The translations under genes and the position numbers were made by a program. A stretch of 64,000 bases of DNA from Litorilituus sp. GTDB lineage: Bacteria > Pseudomonadota > Gammaproteobacteria > Enterobacterales > Alteromonadaceae. The stretch is taken from NCBI GenBank assembly GCA_030754235.1, contig JASMAS010000070.1:186001-250000 (forward strand), read 5' to 3'. The notes beneath the pieces were generated by a model. The model was not told where the DNA came from. It saw only the letters and a program-made list of their open reading frames with translations, and ran no database searches. Positions 1-10,995 of this stretch are shown in pieces; the first letter of the stretch is position 1; each line of letters begins with the position of its first letter.

Positions 1-50
1 GGTGTTAAGGGAGTTAGTGATACGATTTGACACTCTACTGTCTTCATTTA

Positions 51-1559
51 TTAAACCTTTGTATTATCATTTATTGCTTGGGTGATACCTAATTCATTCC
101 AAATATCATCAACTTGATCTTTGATGGCATTATCCATCACTATGGGTTCCCCCCATTCTCTATCTGTTTCACCCGGCCATTTATTGGTAGCATCTAATCC
201 CATTTTAGAGCCTAAGCCAGAAACAGGCGAAGCAAAATCTAAATAGTCAATAGGGGTATTTTCAATCATCACGCTATCACGACTGGGATCCATGCGTGTC
301 GTCATTGCCCAAATCACATCTTCCCAATCTCTGGCATTGACATCATCATCACAAACAATGACAAACTTAGTATACATAAACTGACGTAAAAACGACCAAA
401 CACCCATCATGACTCGTTTTGCATGACCTGCATATTGTTTTTTAATGGTAACAACCGCTAAACGATAAGAGCAGCCTTCAGGTGGCAGATAAAAGTCTTG
501 AATTTCTGGAAATTGTTTTTGCAAAATGGGAACAAAAACCTCATTTAATGCTACCCCTAAAATAGCCGGTTCATCAGGCGGCCTTCCTGTATAGGTACTA
601 TGATAAATGGGCTCTTTACGCGTGGTAATATGAGTAACGGTAAATACCGGAAAATCATCTACTTCATTATAATAACCAGTATGATCACCATAAGGCCCTT
701 CCGGTGCCACTTCATCTGGATTGATATAACCTTCTAAGATAATCTCTGCAGTGGCTGGCACTTCTAAGTTATTACTTACCGACTTAGCCACCTCAGTTTT
801 TGCACCACGCAACAAACCAGCAAAAGCGTATTCCGATAAGGTGTCAGGTACAGGCGTAACCGCCCCCAAAATAGTGGCAGGATCAGCACCAAGTGCGACT
901 GAAACGGGATAGTTTTCACCTGGGTTAGTCTTTTTAAACTCTTGAAAGTCTAAAGCTCCGCCACGGTGCGATAACCAACGCATAATCACCTTGTTTTTTG
1001 ATAATACTTGTTGGCGATAAATCCCTAAGTTTTGTCGAGATTTATGAGGGCCTTTAGTGATTGTTAAACCCCAAGTGATCAAAGGTGCAACATCACCCGG
1101 CCAACAGCGTTGAATGGGTAGTTTAGTTAAATCAACCTCATCTCCTGAGCATATAACTTGCTGACAAAGCGGTTTTTTCACCGTTTTGGTTGGCATGTTA
1201 AGCACTTGCTTAAAAATAGGCAATTTACCTATGGCATCCCTAAAACCTTTAGGTGGCTCTGGTTCTTTAAGCATAGCTAAGAGCCTACCCACTTCGCGTA
1301 GAGCGCCAACATTTTCTTGCCCCATGGCAAGCGCTACTCTATCTGGTGTGCCAAAGAGGTTGGTTAATACGGGGACGTCATAGGGCTGCCCGTTTTCATC
1401 AACGGCATTTTCAAATAATAATGCAGGTCCTTTAGCACGTAAGGTTCTGTCACTGATCTCTGTCATCATTAAATGTGTTGAAATAGGTACAGTAATTCGT
1501 TTTAACTGACCTATTTTTTCTAATTGGCTGATAAAGTCTCTTAAATCATTATATTTCAT
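51..1559 (-). CDS. ubiD: UbiD, 3-polyprenyl-4-hydroxybenzoate decarboxylase
   Basis: Removes the carboxyl group from 3-polyprenyl-4-hydroxybenzoate during ubiquinone synthesis; the family works with prenylated FMN supplied by UbiX. The 502 residues are full length for the family (about 497 in E. coli). Recognition rests on the N-terminus [10 protein letters not shown], the block [11 protein letters not shown] near 200-210 and the motif [11 protein letters not shown] at 287-297. The start is ATG; no strong ribosome binding site is visible before it. It lies downstream of rho on the same strand, but a rho terminator separates them, so independent transcription is likely. In E. coli ubiD sits beside the tat genes; here the tat cluster is about 7 kb away, so the neighbourhood is related but rearranged. 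No defects seen. Confidence 0.97.
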   Translation of the reverse strand: MKYNDLRDFISQLEKIGQLKRITVPISTHLMMTEISDRTLRAKGPALLFENAVDENGQPYDVPVLTNLFGTPDRVALAMGQENVGALREVGRLLAMLKEPEPPKGFRDAIGKLPIFKQVLNMPTKTVKKPLCQQVICSGDEVDLTKLPIQRCWPGDVAPLITWGLTITKGPHKSRQNLGIYRQQVLSKNKVIMRWLSHRGGALDFQEFKKTNPGENYPVSVALGADPATILGAVTPVPDTLSEYAFAGLLRGAKTEVAKSVSNNLEVPATAEIILEGYINPDEVAPEGPYGDHTGYYNEVDDFPVFTVTHITTRKEPIYHSTYTGRPPDEPAILGVALNEVFVPILQKQFPEIQDFYLPPEGCSYRLAVVTIKKQYAGHAKRVMMGVWSFLRQFMYTKFVIVCDDDVNARDWEDVIWAMTTRMDPSRDSVMIENTPIDYLDFASPVSGLGSKMGLDATNKWPGETDREWGEPIVMDNAIKDQVDDIWNELGITQAINDNTKV

Positions 1560-1581
1560 ACGCCACTACCAATTTATAAAC

Positions 1582-1608
1582 AAAAAACCAGCCCTAAGGG
1601 CTGGTTTT
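1582..1608 (-). terminator. Intrinsic terminator of rho
   Basis: An 11-bp perfect stem, AAAACCAGCCC (1584-1594) with GGGCTGGTTTT (1598-1608) around a TAA loop, is followed on the minus strand by a run of six T's. It lies 20 bases past the rho stop codon. The plus-strand side also ends in T's, so it could act in both directions. Confidence 0.9.
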
Positions 1609-1627
1609 TATCAAGAAGATGATAAAA

Positions 1628-2887
1628 CTACTTACGCTTCATTGAATCAAAAAATTCATTGTTCGTTTTAGTCATTGCTAATTTATCAATCAAGAATTCA
1701 ATGGCACCAATTTCATCCATTTCATGAACAATTTTACGTAAGATCCACATTTTTTGTAATTCATCTGGCTTAGTAATCAACTCTTCACGACGAGTACCAC
1801 TGCGATTAATATGCATAGCTGGGAAAACGCGCTTCTCTGATACTTTACGAGACAGGTGTAACTCCATATTACCTGTACCTTTAAATTCTTCGTAGATAAC
1901 TTCATCCATTTTAGAGCCTGTTTCAACTAACGCAGTAGCAATGATGGTTAAACTACCACCTTCTTCAATGTTACGTGCTGCACCAAAAAAGCGTTTCGGA
2001 CGATGTAAGGCATTGGCATCCACACCACCGGTTAAAATTTTACCTGATGAAGGAACAACCGTGTTATAAGCACGTGCTAAACGAGTGATTGAATCAAGTA
2101 AAATCACTACATCTTTTTTATGTTCAACTAAACGTTTTGCTTTTTCAATGACCATTTCAGCCACTTGTACGTGACGACTTGCTGGTTCATCAAAAGTTGA
2201 CGCAACCACTTCTCCGTTAACTAAACGTTGCATTTCTGTTACTTCTTCTGGGCGCTCATCAATCAGCAAAACCATTAATTCAGCTTCAGGGTGATTATAA
2301 GCAATACTTTGGGCGATATTTTGAAGTAATAACGTTTTACCAGCTTTGGGTGGAGCAACAATTAAGCCACGCTGCCCTTTACCAATAGGTGATGCTAAAT
2401 CCAGTACACGAGCGGTAATATCTTCTGTTGAACCATTACCGCGCTCCATGGTGATACGTTCGTTTGGATGAATCGGTGTTAGGTTTTCAAACAAAATCTT
2501 ATTGCGTGAATTTTCTGGGCGGTCAAAGTTAACCTCAGTGACTTTTAATAGAGCAAAATAGCGCTCACCTTTTTTTGGCGCTCTAATTTTACCTTGAATA
2601 GTATCGCCCGTTCGCATACTAAAGCGACGAATTTGACTAGGCGAAACATAAATATCATCTGGGCCTGCCAAATAAGATGAATCTGCAGAGCGTAAAAAAC
2701 CAAAACCATCTTGTAAAATTTCTAAAACACCGCCACCAAAAATGTCATTATCATTTTCAGCGTGTTTTTTTAAAATGGCAAAAATTATGTCTTGTTTACG
2801 TGTTCTAGCTAGGTTTTCTAATTGCAGTGATTCGGCAAGTTTAACCAGCTCATTGATGGATTTTTCTTTCAGTTCAGTAAGGTTCAT
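1628..2887 (-). CDS. rho: Transcription termination factor Rho
   Basis: Hexameric RNA-dependent ATPase that releases RNA polymerase. At 419 residues it matches E. coli Rho exactly in length. The N-terminal helical domain is followed by the RNA-binding cold-shock-like domain with GFGFLR at 61-66, then the ATPase core with Walker A APPKAGKT at 178-185 and the Walker B region [16 protein letters not shown] near 260-275. The ATG is preceded by CTCCCCT rather than a purine-rich ribosome binding site, which may bear on the known autoregulation of rho. It sits next to trxA, as in E. coli, with a 270-base leader between them and its own terminator downstream. No missing residues seen. Confidence 0.99.
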   Translation of the reverse strand: MNLTELKEKSINELVKLAESLQLENLARTRKQDIIFAILKKHAENDNDIFGGGVLEILQDGFGFLRSADSSYLAGPDDIYVSPSQIRRFSMRTGDTIQGKIRAPKKGERYFALLKVTEVNFDRPENSRNKILFENLTPIHPNERITMERGNGSTEDITARVLDLASPIGKGQRGLIVAPPKAGKTLLLQNIAQSIAYNHPEAELMVLLIDERPEEVTEMQRLVNGEVVASTFDEPASRHVQVAEMVIEKAKRLVEHKKDVVILLDSITRLARAYNTVVPSSGKILTGGVDANALHRPKRFFGAARNIEEGGSLTIIATALVETGSKMDEVIYEEFKGTGNMELHLSRKVSEKRVFPAMHINRSGTRREELITKPDELQKMWILRKIVHEMDEIGAIEFLIDKLAMTKTNNEFFDSMKRK

Positions 2888-3114
2888 AGGGGAGTTCTTA
2901 AGCTATTTTAAATAATTGTTAATTGACAAGCTGACACGCTGGTAATTTAGCTGCCTAGGCATGTTCTAAAAATGAGGTTGGGTATAAAGATATGTTATTT
3001 TTTACTCAGGGTTTAAATTTAGCATTAAAATTTAAAGAGGTAAAGGTTCGAGTAAAAATGTAAGCAAATATTTTTGTTATTCGCTGTTTTCGTCGTTTTT
3101 TAATCAAATTAGCG

Positions 3115-3140
3115 AAAAAAAAGCCCAAAATGTTCGGGCT
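3115..3140 (-). terminator. Intrinsic terminator of trxA
   Basis: On the minus strand AGCCC and GGGCT (3136-3140 and 3122-3126) pair around a nine-base loop and run into eight T's (A8 at 3115-3122 on the plus strand). It starts 20 bases after the thioredoxin stop codon. Confidence 0.85.
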
Positions 3141-3159
3141 CATTTCATCAATTTAAAAC

Positions 3160-3486
3160 TTATAGGTTTTTATCTAAAAACTCTTTTAATTGTGTTTTAG
3201 ATAACGCTCCTACTTTGGTATCAGCAATTTCACCATCTTTAAATAACAATAATGTAGGAATACCACGCACACCATACTTTGGTGGTGTGCCTGAGTTTTG
3301 ATCAATGTTTAATTTGCCCACAGTGACTTTGCCTTCATATTCAGTGGCAATATCATCAAGCACGGGGGCTATCATTTTACAAGGACCACACCATTCTGCC
3401 CAAAAATCAACCAAAACTAAACCCGATGCCTGTAAAACATCTGCTTCAAAACTATCATCAGTTAGCTGAACAATTTTATCGCTCAT
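3160..3486 (-). CDS. trxA: Thioredoxin 1
   Basis: Small cytoplasmic dithiol-disulfide oxidoreductase that keeps protein thiols reduced and feeds ribonucleotide reductase and other enzymes. The active site is the classic WCGPC within [14 protein letters not shown], and the cis-proline loop appears as GIPT. An ATG 12 bases further upstream is in frame, but the internal ATG chosen here (protein [10 protein letters not shown], 108 residues, like E. coli MSDKIIHL) has GGAG six bases before it, and the upstream ATG overlaps that ribosome binding site. It is transcribed toward rho and divergently from rhlB, the conserved gammaproteobacterial order. A terminator follows. Confidence 0.97.
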   Translation of the reverse strand: MSDKIVQLTDDSFEADVLQASGLVLVDFWAEWCGPCKMIAPVLDDIATEYEGKVTVGKLNIDQNSGTPPKYGVRGIPTLLLFKDGEIADTKVGALSKTQLKEFLDKNL

Positions 3487-3520
3487 CTTATTCTCCATTG
3501 GTTATGGCAATAATGCCAAT

Positions 3521-3546
3521 CTGTTAATCTGTTAATCTGTTAATCT
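3521..3546. repeat. Short tandem repeat, three copies of CTGTTAAT
   Basis: Three perfect head-to-tail copies of the 8-mer CTGTTAAT (3521-3544) plus two more bases lie in the trxA/rhlB divergent promoter region, just upstream of trxA. The copy number could vary and alter promoter spacing; that is inference. Confidence 0.85.
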
Positions 3547-3672
3547 CAAGATATTACCTTTATGGGGTTTTCTTATGTATATTTCAAGTTCATTTTCCAT
3601 ATCATCACTATTAATTCAATTAATTGCTCAATTAGACAACTATTTTGTTATCAATAATGTTAAGCTAGCGCC

Positions 3673-4962
3673 ATGAAAAAAACACACTTAACTCAAACAA
3701 AATTCGCTGACTTAAATCTTGCTCCACAAGTAGTAACCGGATTAGAAGCCATGGGCTTCGAATATTGTACGTCTATTCAAGCGAAATCTTTACCTGTTCT
3801 TCTTCAAGGTACTGATATTGCTGGTCAAGCACAAACTGGCGAAGGTAAAACTATCGCTTTTTTAGCCGCGACTTTCCATCAATTATTACAAAAAGAATTA
3901 CCTACTCATAATCAACCCCGTGCCTTAATTATGGCTCCAACACGTGAATTAGCGATTCAAATTCATCGTGATGCTATTGAAATGTCTAAAAGCACAGGGT
4001 TGCGTCTTGGCGTTGTTTATGGCGGTGAAGGCTATGAAAGCCAACGCGTAGAACTAGAACAAGGTGTCGATATTTTAATTGGCACATGTGGTCGTTTAAT
4101 CGACTATATGAAGCAAGGCATCTATAACTTAAACAATATTGAAGTCATTGTGCTTGATGAAGCTGACAGAATGTTCGATCTTGGCTTTATTAAAGATATT
4201 CGCTATATGTTTAATAAAATGCCGCCAGCGACTCAGCGCCTAAGCATGCTATTTTCTGCGACCTTGTCATTCCGGGTCAAGGAACTTGCTTTTGAGCACA
4301 TGAATGAACCAACGAGTGTTGAAGTTGAACCGGAACAAAAAACCAATAGCCGAATTAGCGAAGAGTTATTTTACCCTTCAAACGAAGATAAAATGGCATT
4401 ATTGCAAACTCTTATTGAAGAAGACTGGCCCGAAAAAGCTATCGTTTTTGCCAACACTAAACACTCATGCGAGAAGCTTTTTGATCACCTAGTTGCCGAT
4501 CAAATCAGAGTTGGCCTTTTAACAGGCGATGTACCACAGAAAAAACGGTTAAAAATATTAGAGCAGTTTACCTGTGGTACTTTAGATGTTTTAGTTGCTA
4601 CGGATGTTGCCGCACGTGGTTTACATATTCCTGCCGTCACTCATGTTTTTAATTATGATTTACCTGATGATTGTGAAGATTATGTACACCGTATTGGCCG
4701 TACAGGTCGAGCAGGCGCTACAGGACATGCTATCAGTTTAGCATGTGAGCAGTACGTATTTAACTTACCTGCCATTGAAAGCTACATTGAACATGAATTG
4801 CCGGTCACGAAATATGACCATGATGCTTTACTTGATGACTTACCCAAACCTAAGCCTCGCCAGCGTCGTCATAGACCAAATACTGGTCGACAAGGCGCAG
4901 GAAGAAGTAACCATAAGCAAGGGGGTAATCGCAATAATAGCAATTACCGCGGCCGCCGCTAA
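3673..4962 (+). CDS. rhlB: DEAD-box ATP-dependent RNA helicase RhlB
   Basis: RNA helicase that in E. coli is a component of the RNA degradosome and unwinds mRNA for RNase E and PNPase. All family motifs are present: Walker A AQTGEGKT at 53-60, PTRELAIQ near 90-96, DEAD at 162-165, SAT at 195-197, VAARG near 311-315 and HRIGRTGR at 338-345. The C-terminal 40 residues are basic and rich in Arg, Gly and Asn (ending NSNYRGRR), as expected for an RNA-binding tail. Its 429 residues are close to the 421 of E. coli. It is divergent from trxA and is followed after 18 bases by a Ppx/GppA gene, as in E. coli, which supports RhlB over other DEAD helicases. Confidence 0.93.
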   Translation: MKKTHLTQTKFADLNLAPQVVTGLEAMGFEYCTSIQAKSLPVLLQGTDIAGQAQTGEGKTIAFLAATFHQLLQKELPTHNQPRALIMAPTRELAIQIHRDAIEMSKSTGLRLGVVYGGEGYESQRVELEQGVDILIGTCGRLIDYMKQGIYNLNNIEVIVLDEADRMFDLGFIKDIRYMFNKMPPATQRLSMLFSATLSFRVKELAFEHMNEPTSVEVEPEQKTNSRISEELFYPSNEDKMALLQTLIEEDWPEKAIVFANTKHSCEKLFDHLVADQIRVGLLTGDVPQKKRLKILEQFTCGTLDVLVATDVAARGLHIPAVTHVFNYDLPDDCEDYVHRIGRTGRAGATGHAISLACEQYVFNLPAIESYIEHELPVTKYDHDALLDDLPKPKPRQRRHRPNTGRQGAGRSNHKQGGNRNNSNYRGRR

Positions 4963-4980
4963 TTCACTTTTTACCAAAGA

Positions 4981-5952
4981 ATGACTAGCTTAAACACCAC
5001 ACCACAGTATGATGAACACCATTATGCTGTGGTTGATTTAGGCTCAAATAGCTTTCATTTACTTATTACTCGTTTAACAGGCAACCATATTGAAACGGTT
5101 AATAAAGTTAAGCGTAAAGTACGGCTAGCGGCAGGGCTTAATAATGATAATGCACTTAGCGATGAAGCCATCAATCTCGGACTAGATTGCCTTAAGCTTT
5201 TTGCAACTCACCTTAGTAGTATCCCTAAGAAAAACATACGCATCGTTGCCACTGCAACCTTAAGAATTGCTACCAATAGTGATGCATTTCTGCAAGCTGC
5301 CAATAGTATTTTACCTCTCGAGATTAACTTGCTCAGCGGTATCAAAGAGGCGAATACTATTTATAGTGGTGTTGCTCATACCTGCCATGGCACGGTTACT
5401 CAAAAGCGCTTAGTTATTGATATTGGCGGTGCCAGTACTGAGCTAATTGTTGGCGAAAAATTTACAGCATTGCACGCAATCAGTTTAAATTTAGGTTGCG
5501 TAAGCTTTAAAGCACGCTACTTTAGTGATGAGCGTTTATCTACCAACAACTTCAATAAGGCCATCACTGCGGCGAGTAAGATTATTACTCCCGTTATCAA
5601 TCAATTTACTCAACATGGTTGGCAAACTGTAGTAGGCAGCTCAGGTACCATGCAAGCACTAGCCGAGTTCCTTTGCTATCAAGGGCAATCAATAATCATT
5701 ACGACAGATTTTTTACAGCAAGTAAAAGAAATGCTTATTGATTGTAAAACCATAGATAACATTCACTTAGCCGGTGTAAGAGCCGATCGACTGCCAGTTT
5801 TAGCCAGTGGTTTAAGTATTCTAATTGCGCTTTTTAATTGCATAGGGATTAAAGAACTGACCCTATCATCAGGCGCCTTACGTGAGGGGTTATTATTTGA
5901 AATGCTTCCACAAAGAAAACCCGCTATTATTTTCGCTAAGCATAAAAGCTAA
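4981..5952 (+). CDS. gppA: Ppx/GppA family phosphatase, short form
   Basis: Predicted exopolyphosphatase or guanosine pentaphosphate phosphohydrolase of the actin-like ASKHA fold, acting on polyphosphate and/or pppGpp in the cytoplasm. The two phosphate-binding loops are clear: DLGSNSFH at 19-26 and IDIGGASTE at 146-154, with the SGIKEA segment near 119-124. At 323 residues it holds only the catalytic N-terminal half; E. coli GppA and Ppx are about 500 residues with a helical C-terminal domain that is absent here. It starts 18 bases after rhlB, so the two are probably co-transcribed. The rhlB-gppA order supports the GppA name, but substrate preference cannot be read from the sequence. Confidence 0.85.
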   Translation: MTSLNTTPQYDEHHYAVVDLGSNSFHLLITRLTGNHIETVNKVKRKVRLAAGLNNDNALSDEAINLGLDCLKLFATHLSSIPKKNIRIVATATLRIATNSDAFLQAANSILPLEINLLSGIKEANTIYSGVAHTCHGTVTQKRLVIDIGGASTELIVGEKFTALHAISLNLGCVSFKARYFSDERLSTNNFNKAITAASKIITPVINQFTQHGWQTVVGSSGTMQALAEFLCYQGQSIIITTDFLQQVKEMLIDCKTIDNIHLAGVRADRLPVLASGLSILIALFNCIGIKELTLSSGALREGLLFEMLPQRKPAIIFAKHKS

Positions 5953-6103
5953 ACACTAATGAACTCCTAAAGGGCCTGTGTAAAAGCGTACATACTTTAC
6001 CTTTAAGTCTTTTAATACTCGCTCAGTGAATAATTAATTAATGGACTTAGTATAATTGATATTTAGTTACTCGATATAAACATTAAGCGTCATTTAGCGG
6101 TGA

Positions 6104-6129
6104 ACAGTGCTACAAGAAAGTAGCACTGT
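6104..6129. terminator. Hairpin between convergent gppA and hemB
   Basis: A perfect 10-bp inverted repeat, ACAGTGCTAC (6104-6113) and GTAGCACTGT (6120-6129) with a six-base loop, lies between the ends of two convergent genes. Neither side has a good T run, so it may be a poor terminator or an RNA 3' end protector. Confidence 0.45.
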
Positions 6130-6151
6130 AAAATGTGAAAAAGTTAATAAA

Positions 6152-7234
<1,083 letters not shown>

Positions 7235-7257
7235 TTATTTAGCATTAAGCGCTGGTA

Positions 7258-8076
7258 TTATTCAAGTATCTCTTTACACACTTGTGTTTGATTTCTCCCA
7301 TGGTGTTTTGCTTGATAGAGCGCCTTATCTGCAGCGGCAAATAACTGCTCAGGTGACATACCTTCTTGCTGTTGATAAGTGCTAATACCACAACTGATGG
7401 TTAATGGTATTTCAACGTCTTTAAACACATAGATGCAACTTGCAATAGCTTCTCTTAATGCTTCAGCTAAGACGATAGCCCCTTCATTGTCCGTATCAGG
7501 TAAAATTAAGCAAAACTCTTCTCCGCCGTAGCGAAATGCCATATCAGCACTGCGCTTTACATTACCTTTGATTTGCTCACTCACCCAGCTTAAACATTTA
7601 TCTCCAGTCAGGTGTCCATAAGTGTCATTGACCGTTTTAAAATGATCAATGTCGATTAAGACTAAGCTTAAAGCAGTCCAATTACGTTTGCTGCGCCGAT
7701 ACTCAGCAATTATTTTCTGATCATAAAACCGACGGTTAAATAGGCCGGTCAGTTCATCTATTGTATTTTTTTTCTCAAGCTCTTTGTTAATTTCTTCTAG
7801 CTCTTGTAAAGCAATATTTAACTCTAATGTACGCTCTTGTACTTGCTCTTCTAATTGTTCTTGGTTTTCTTGCTGTTTTTGCTTGGCTAGTACATTAGCA
7901 GCCTTGCCTTGAGTTATTTCAGAGGTGAGATATTTTTTATCAGACAATAACTTTCGGTTATAGAAGTAACCTGCAATAAAAAAAATTGCTGAACATAGTA
8001 AAAAGCCAAGGCCAATACCTGCTATGAATACCTCATTGCTTTGTAAGCTAACATAGTGAGTAGTAAAATTTTTCAC
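7258..8076 (-). CDS. Membrane-anchored diguanylate cyclase (GGDEF)
   Basis: Makes the second messenger cyclic di-GMP from two GTP. One transmembrane helix (about 17-39) is followed by a long coiled coil (about 55-105, rich in Gln and Glu) and a GGDEF domain at about 105-270. The active site reads GGEEF at 184-188, a functional variant, and the allosteric inhibition site RxxD (RSAD, 175-178) sits exactly five residues before it, so product inhibition is likely. There is no recognisable periplasmic sensor domain; the N-terminus before the helix is only about 16 residues. It lies between tatD and hemB, 15 bases from tatD, and may be co-transcribed. Confidence 0.9.
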   Translation of the reverse strand: MKNFTTHYVSLQSNEVFIAGIGLGFLLCSAIFFIAGYFYNRKLLSDKKYLTSEITQGKAANVLAKQKQQENQEQLEEQVQERTLELNIALQELEEINKELEKKNTIDELTGLFNRRFYDQKIIAEYRRSKRNWTALSLVLIDIDHFKTVNDTYGHLTGDKCLSWVSEQIKGNVKRSADMAFRYGGEEFCLILPDTDNEGAIVLAEALREAIASCIYVFKDVEIPLTISCGISTYQQQEGMSPEQLFAAADKALYQAKHHGRNQTQVCKEILE

Positions 8077-8091
8077 AGCATAAACACTTAT

Positions 8092-8895
8092 TTATAGGTT
8101 AAAGATTTTTTCCGCATTAGCGCTAGTTTGGCAAGCAATGTCATTTGGATCAATAGCTGTCAGTACTGATAGTTGCTGAATAACATAAGATAAGTAACTA
8201 GGTTCATTGCGACTACTTTTAGGTCGTGGCTTTATGGTTCTCGGCGTTAAATAAGGCGCATCGGTTTCAATCAATAGACGATCTAAAGGGATCAAGCTTA
8301 CTATATCTCGAAGCTCTTGCCCTCTGCGCTCATCACATAACCACCCTGTGATACCGATATACATATCAGCCGCTAAACACTGCTCTAGCTCTCGTTTATT
8401 GCCAGTAAAACAATGGGAAACCATAGCAGGTACTTTACCAATATAGGGTTTAAGTAAGTCAAACCAAGATTCAAAGGCATCCCTTTGATGTAAAAACAAG
8501 GGCATATTAAGCTGCGCAGCAAGTGAAATTTGGGCTTTAAACACAGTACGTTGTTGAGCCGGTGCAGAAAAGTTTCGATTGAAATCTAAACCGCATTCCC
8601 CAATAGCTTTTACTTGCTCCTGACTAGCAAGTTGGGTTAATTGATCTAAGTAATCACTGTCAACATTATCGGCATCATGAGGATGCACACCAGCTGTAGT
8701 ATATAATGTGTGAGGAAACTCTTGCTGATATTCATAGCATAGGTCTAGGGATCGTTGACTTTCGGTAACACTGGTTCCGGTGAGTAATAACTTAGCAACC
8801 CCCTGAGCTTTAGCCCTCACAAGCACTTCGCGGCGATCTTTATCAAAACGTTTATTGGTTAAGTTAACACCAATATCTATCAAATGATTTGTCAC
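8092..8895 (-). CDS. tatD: TatD metal-dependent DNase
   Basis: TIM-barrel metal-dependent hydrolase; E. coli TatD is a 3'-5' DNA/RNA exonuclease linked to DNA repair and is not needed for Tat export despite its operon. The 267 residues carry the TatD-type N-terminus DIGVNLTN, AGVHPHD, IGECGLDFNRNFS, SHCFTGNKRE, GITGWLCDERRG and IETDAPYLTPR, all close to the E. coli protein. The start is GTG and overlaps the stop of the preceding gene by one base (TAGTG), showing translational coupling. It stays in the conserved tatABC-tatD cluster but with an extra gene between tatC and tatD. Confidence 0.96.
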   Translation of the reverse strand: MTNHLIDIGVNLTNKRFDKDRREVLVRAKAQGVAKLLLTGTSVTESQRSLDLCYEYQQEFPHTLYTTAGVHPHDADNVDSDYLDQLTQLASQEQVKAIGECGLDFNRNFSAPAQQRTVFKAQISLAAQLNMPLFLHQRDAFESWFDLLKPYIGKVPAMVSHCFTGNKRELEQCLAADMYIGITGWLCDERRGQELRDIVSLIPLDRLLIETDAPYLTPRTIKPRPKSSRNEPSYLSYVIQQLSVLTAIDPNDIACQTSANAEKIFNL

Positions 8896-9425
8896 TATTT
8901 AATTCGTTTTACAGCAATACTGCGATTACTGCCATCCTTGAACAAATAAACAGCTCCCATCATGCCTTTTTTCAAGTGAATAACATCACCAGTTTTCAGC
9001 TTTAACTTCTTGCTATCTTTTTGTTGCCACTTCTGTTCATTGGCTAAAGTGATTATCCACTGCCCTCTGAGCAATTTCTTCAACTTGGTCACTGAAGAGC
9101 TAATAACCGCTGGTGTCCGCTCTTCATTGGATCTTTTCAAATGCTCTTTTGCAAAGTCGTCTATTCGCTGTTTTTCAACCAGTTGGGCTTGCTTCTTATC
9201 GATAGGCGCAGCAAATACTTCCACTTTATCTTCTTTTACTATGGCCGAACCTTTTAAGGAGGGGGTCCCTAATAAAGCATCAAAACAAGCAAGCCTTTTA
9301 TGGTCTTGAGAAAAAGTTCCACACTGTGCCAATTTAGCTGACAAATGTTCAATATTATTGGCATAACCACTCAATGGTTTGATGCAAATAATAACCCCAA
9401 GCAAGACCAAAAAATTTTTTTTCAT
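8895..9425 (-). CDS. Secreted protein of unknown function in the tat operon
   Basis: Not recognised as a named family. The 176-residue protein begins with a signal peptide (MKKNFLVLLGVIICIKPLSGYA, probable cleavage before NNIEH). A short block LAQCGTFSQDHKRLACFDALL follows; this C-x(n)-RLxCFDxL pattern occurs at the N-terminus of several periplasmic proteins of Proteobacteria. The rest is Lys-rich and ends with a probable beta-rich segment (LKTGDVIHLKKGMMGAVYLFKDGSNRSIAVKRI). The start chosen has AGGA eight bases upstream, overlapping the tatC stop; an earlier in-frame ATG lies inside tatC. Coupling to tatC and tatD suggests co-expression but not function. Confidence 0.8.
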   Translation of the reverse strand: MKKNFLVLLGVIICIKPLSGYANNIEHLSAKLAQCGTFSQDHKRLACFDALLGTPSLKGSAIVKEDKVEVFAAPIDKKQAQLVEKQRIDDFAKEHLKRSNEERTPAVISSSVTKLKKLLRGQWIITLANEQKWQQKDSKKLKLKTGDVIHLKKGMMGAVYLFKDGSNRSIAVKRIK

Positions 9426-9435
9426 GGATTTATTC

Positions 9436-10188
9436 CTATTCAGCTTCATTTTTTTTGTAGTTCAATGAAGCAATAATGATACCCAATTCAAATAATAGCA
9501 ACATAGGAATGGCTAACATAGATTGAGAAATAATATCAGGTGGCGTTAACAACATACCCACAACAAAAGCGCCAACCACCACATACGGGCGTTTCTTCCT
9601 TAAATCATTAGGGCTAGTTACACCTGTCCAGCACAGTAGAATAATGGCAATAGGAATTTCAAATGCTGCCCCAAAAGCGAAGAATAGCTTTAAAACAAAA
9701 TCTAAATAGCTACTGATATCAGTTGCAATCACAACGCCCTCTGGAGCTACAGAAGTAAAGAAAGCAAATACGACGGGAAAAACAATGAAGTAAGCAAAAG
9801 CTATCCCACTATAAAAGAGTAAAGTTGAGCCCAACATTAATGGCGCTATTAATTTTTTTTCATTGTGGTACAAGCCCGGTGCGACAAAAGACCATATTTG
9901 ATACAAAATAAATGGCATCGCAATGAAAATGGATAAAACGATAGTTAGCTTAAAGGGAGCAAAAAATGGTGAAGCGACATCTGTTGCTATCATTTGTGCG
10001 CCAGATGGCATAGTAGATAATAAAGGTTGAGCAAGGTACTGATAAATATCTTGGGCAAAGTAAGCTAGGCTACAAAAAACAACTAAAACACCTAAAACAG
10101 CATGTAACAAACGGGCACGCAGCTCTAATAAATGCTCAAAAAGTGTCGTCGCTTTGGGAGCTTTTTCTTGCTCTGAAGGTGTACTCAT
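9436..10188 (-). CDS. tatC: Twin-arginine translocase subunit TatC
   Basis: Polytopic inner-membrane receptor of the twin-arginine protein export system; with TatB it binds the RR signal peptide. The 250-residue length is normal (258 in E. coli) and about six hydrophobic helices can be seen. The N-terminal cytoplasmic signature [10 protein letters not shown] and the conserved loop [12 protein letters not shown] are present. The start ATG overlaps the tatB stop by one base (TAATG), so translation is coupled. The order tatA-tatB-tatC is conserved. Confidence 0.97.
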   Translation of the reverse strand: MSTPSEQEKAPKATTLFEHLLELRARLLHAVLGVLVVFCSLAYFAQDIYQYLAQPLLSTMPSGAQMIATDVASPFFAPFKLTIVLSIFIAMPFILYQIWSFVAPGLYHNEKKLIAPLMLGSTLLFYSGIAFAYFIVFPVVFAFFTSVAPEGVVIATDISSYLDFVLKLFFAFGAAFEIPIAIILLCWTGVTSPNDLRKKRPYVVVGAFVVGMLLTPPDIISQSMLAIPMLLLFELGIIIASLNYKKNEAE

Positions 10189-10613
10189 TATGGTAACTTA
10201 TTTTCTACTTTTTCTGATTCAACTTCAGCTTGAATAGGTTTCACATCATCAGCAAAAAAGGAAGGTTTTTGTGTCGCTAAAGAAGAAGACATCAATGAAC
10301 CCCGTGCCGTAGTCTCTACTTTTTTGAATGGTTCATTTACCATCTCAGCGGCATCTTGCAGTGATTTAACTGATTCGGCCACCTCAGGGCTCAAATTTGT
10401 CATCTCACTCTGCTCTGCTTGTTTCAAATTTGCGTGCAACTCATGAACTCTTAGTTCTTCAGACAATTCAAATTTTACCGAGTCGCTAAACTTGCGTACC
10501 CCACCAACCCATCTTCGTACAGTACGAATTGCCACAGGCAAACGTTCAGGGCCCAGTACAACCAACCCCATAACAGCTATGAGCATTAACTCCCAAAAGC
10601 CAATATCAAACAT
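10188..10613 (-). CDS. tatB: Sec-independent translocase subunit TatB
   Basis: Single-span membrane protein that forms the Tat receptor complex with TatC. The 141 residues begin [26 protein letters not shown], the typical short N-terminal helix ending in the GPERLP hinge, followed by an amphipathic helix ([21 protein letters not shown]) and a long acidic, Glu- and Lys-rich tail. The GPE sequence distinguishes TatB from TatA. It lies three bases after tatA and overlaps tatC by one base. Confidence 0.97.
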   Translation of the reverse strand: MFDIGFWELMLIAVMGLVVLGPERLPVAIRTVRRWVGGVRKFSDSVKFELSEELRVHELHANLKQAEQSEMTNLSPEVAESVKSLQDAAEMVNEPFKKVETTARGSLMSSSLATQKPSFFADDVKPIQAEVESEKVENKLP

Positions 10614-10616
10614 TTT

Positions 10617-10868
10617 CTACGCCTGAGACTTTTCTTTTTGACTTTCTTTGCTTGAGGTAGCTTGATGAGCATGGGTAGAACTATCAGCTAGTGTTTCTGA
10701 TTTTTCTTCTACTGATTTGGCAGAACTTTTATCATCATCAATCGCATTTTTGAACCCTTTTACTGCAGAGCCTAAATCACCACCTAAGCTACGTAACTTT
10801 TTCGTACCAAAGAGTAACACCACAATGACGGCAATGATTAATAATTGCCAAATGCCTATATTGCCCAT
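10617..10868 (-). CDS. tatA: Sec-independent translocase subunit TatA
   Basis: Pore-forming component of the twin-arginine system, recruited in many copies to the TatBC complex. The 83 residues show the family plan: a short membrane helix ([16 protein letters not shown]), the [10 protein letters not shown] hinge, an amphipathic helix ([14 protein letters not shown]) and a hydrophilic Ser/Lys/Glu tail. FGTKKL separates it from TatB. It is the first gene of the tat operon; the 127 bases upstream, after the GGDEF-EAL gene, must hold its promoter. Confidence 0.97.
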   Translation of the reverse strand: MGNIGIWQLLIIAVIVVLLFGTKKLRSLGGDLGSAVKGFKNAIDDDKSSAKSVEEKSETLADSSTHAHQATSSKESQKEKSQA

Positions 10869-10995
10869 AACAAGCTCCTATAACATATGTTTTATCGCCC
10901 CATTATATACCTAAATCAAAAGTTTAAACGAGCAAAAGCATGCATAGAATGAAAAAAATATGCGCCCATAAAATTTTTCTACTTCATCAAAGTGA

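Noticed and set aside
3487-3498. Upstream ATG for thioredoxin giving four extra residues
   Set aside because: It overlaps the ribosome binding site of the internal ATG, and the family starts at MSDKI.
7249-7258. Half-like TAAGCGCTGG before hemB as another LacI operator
   Set aside because: Only one half matches and the gene is unrelated to the glucan locus.
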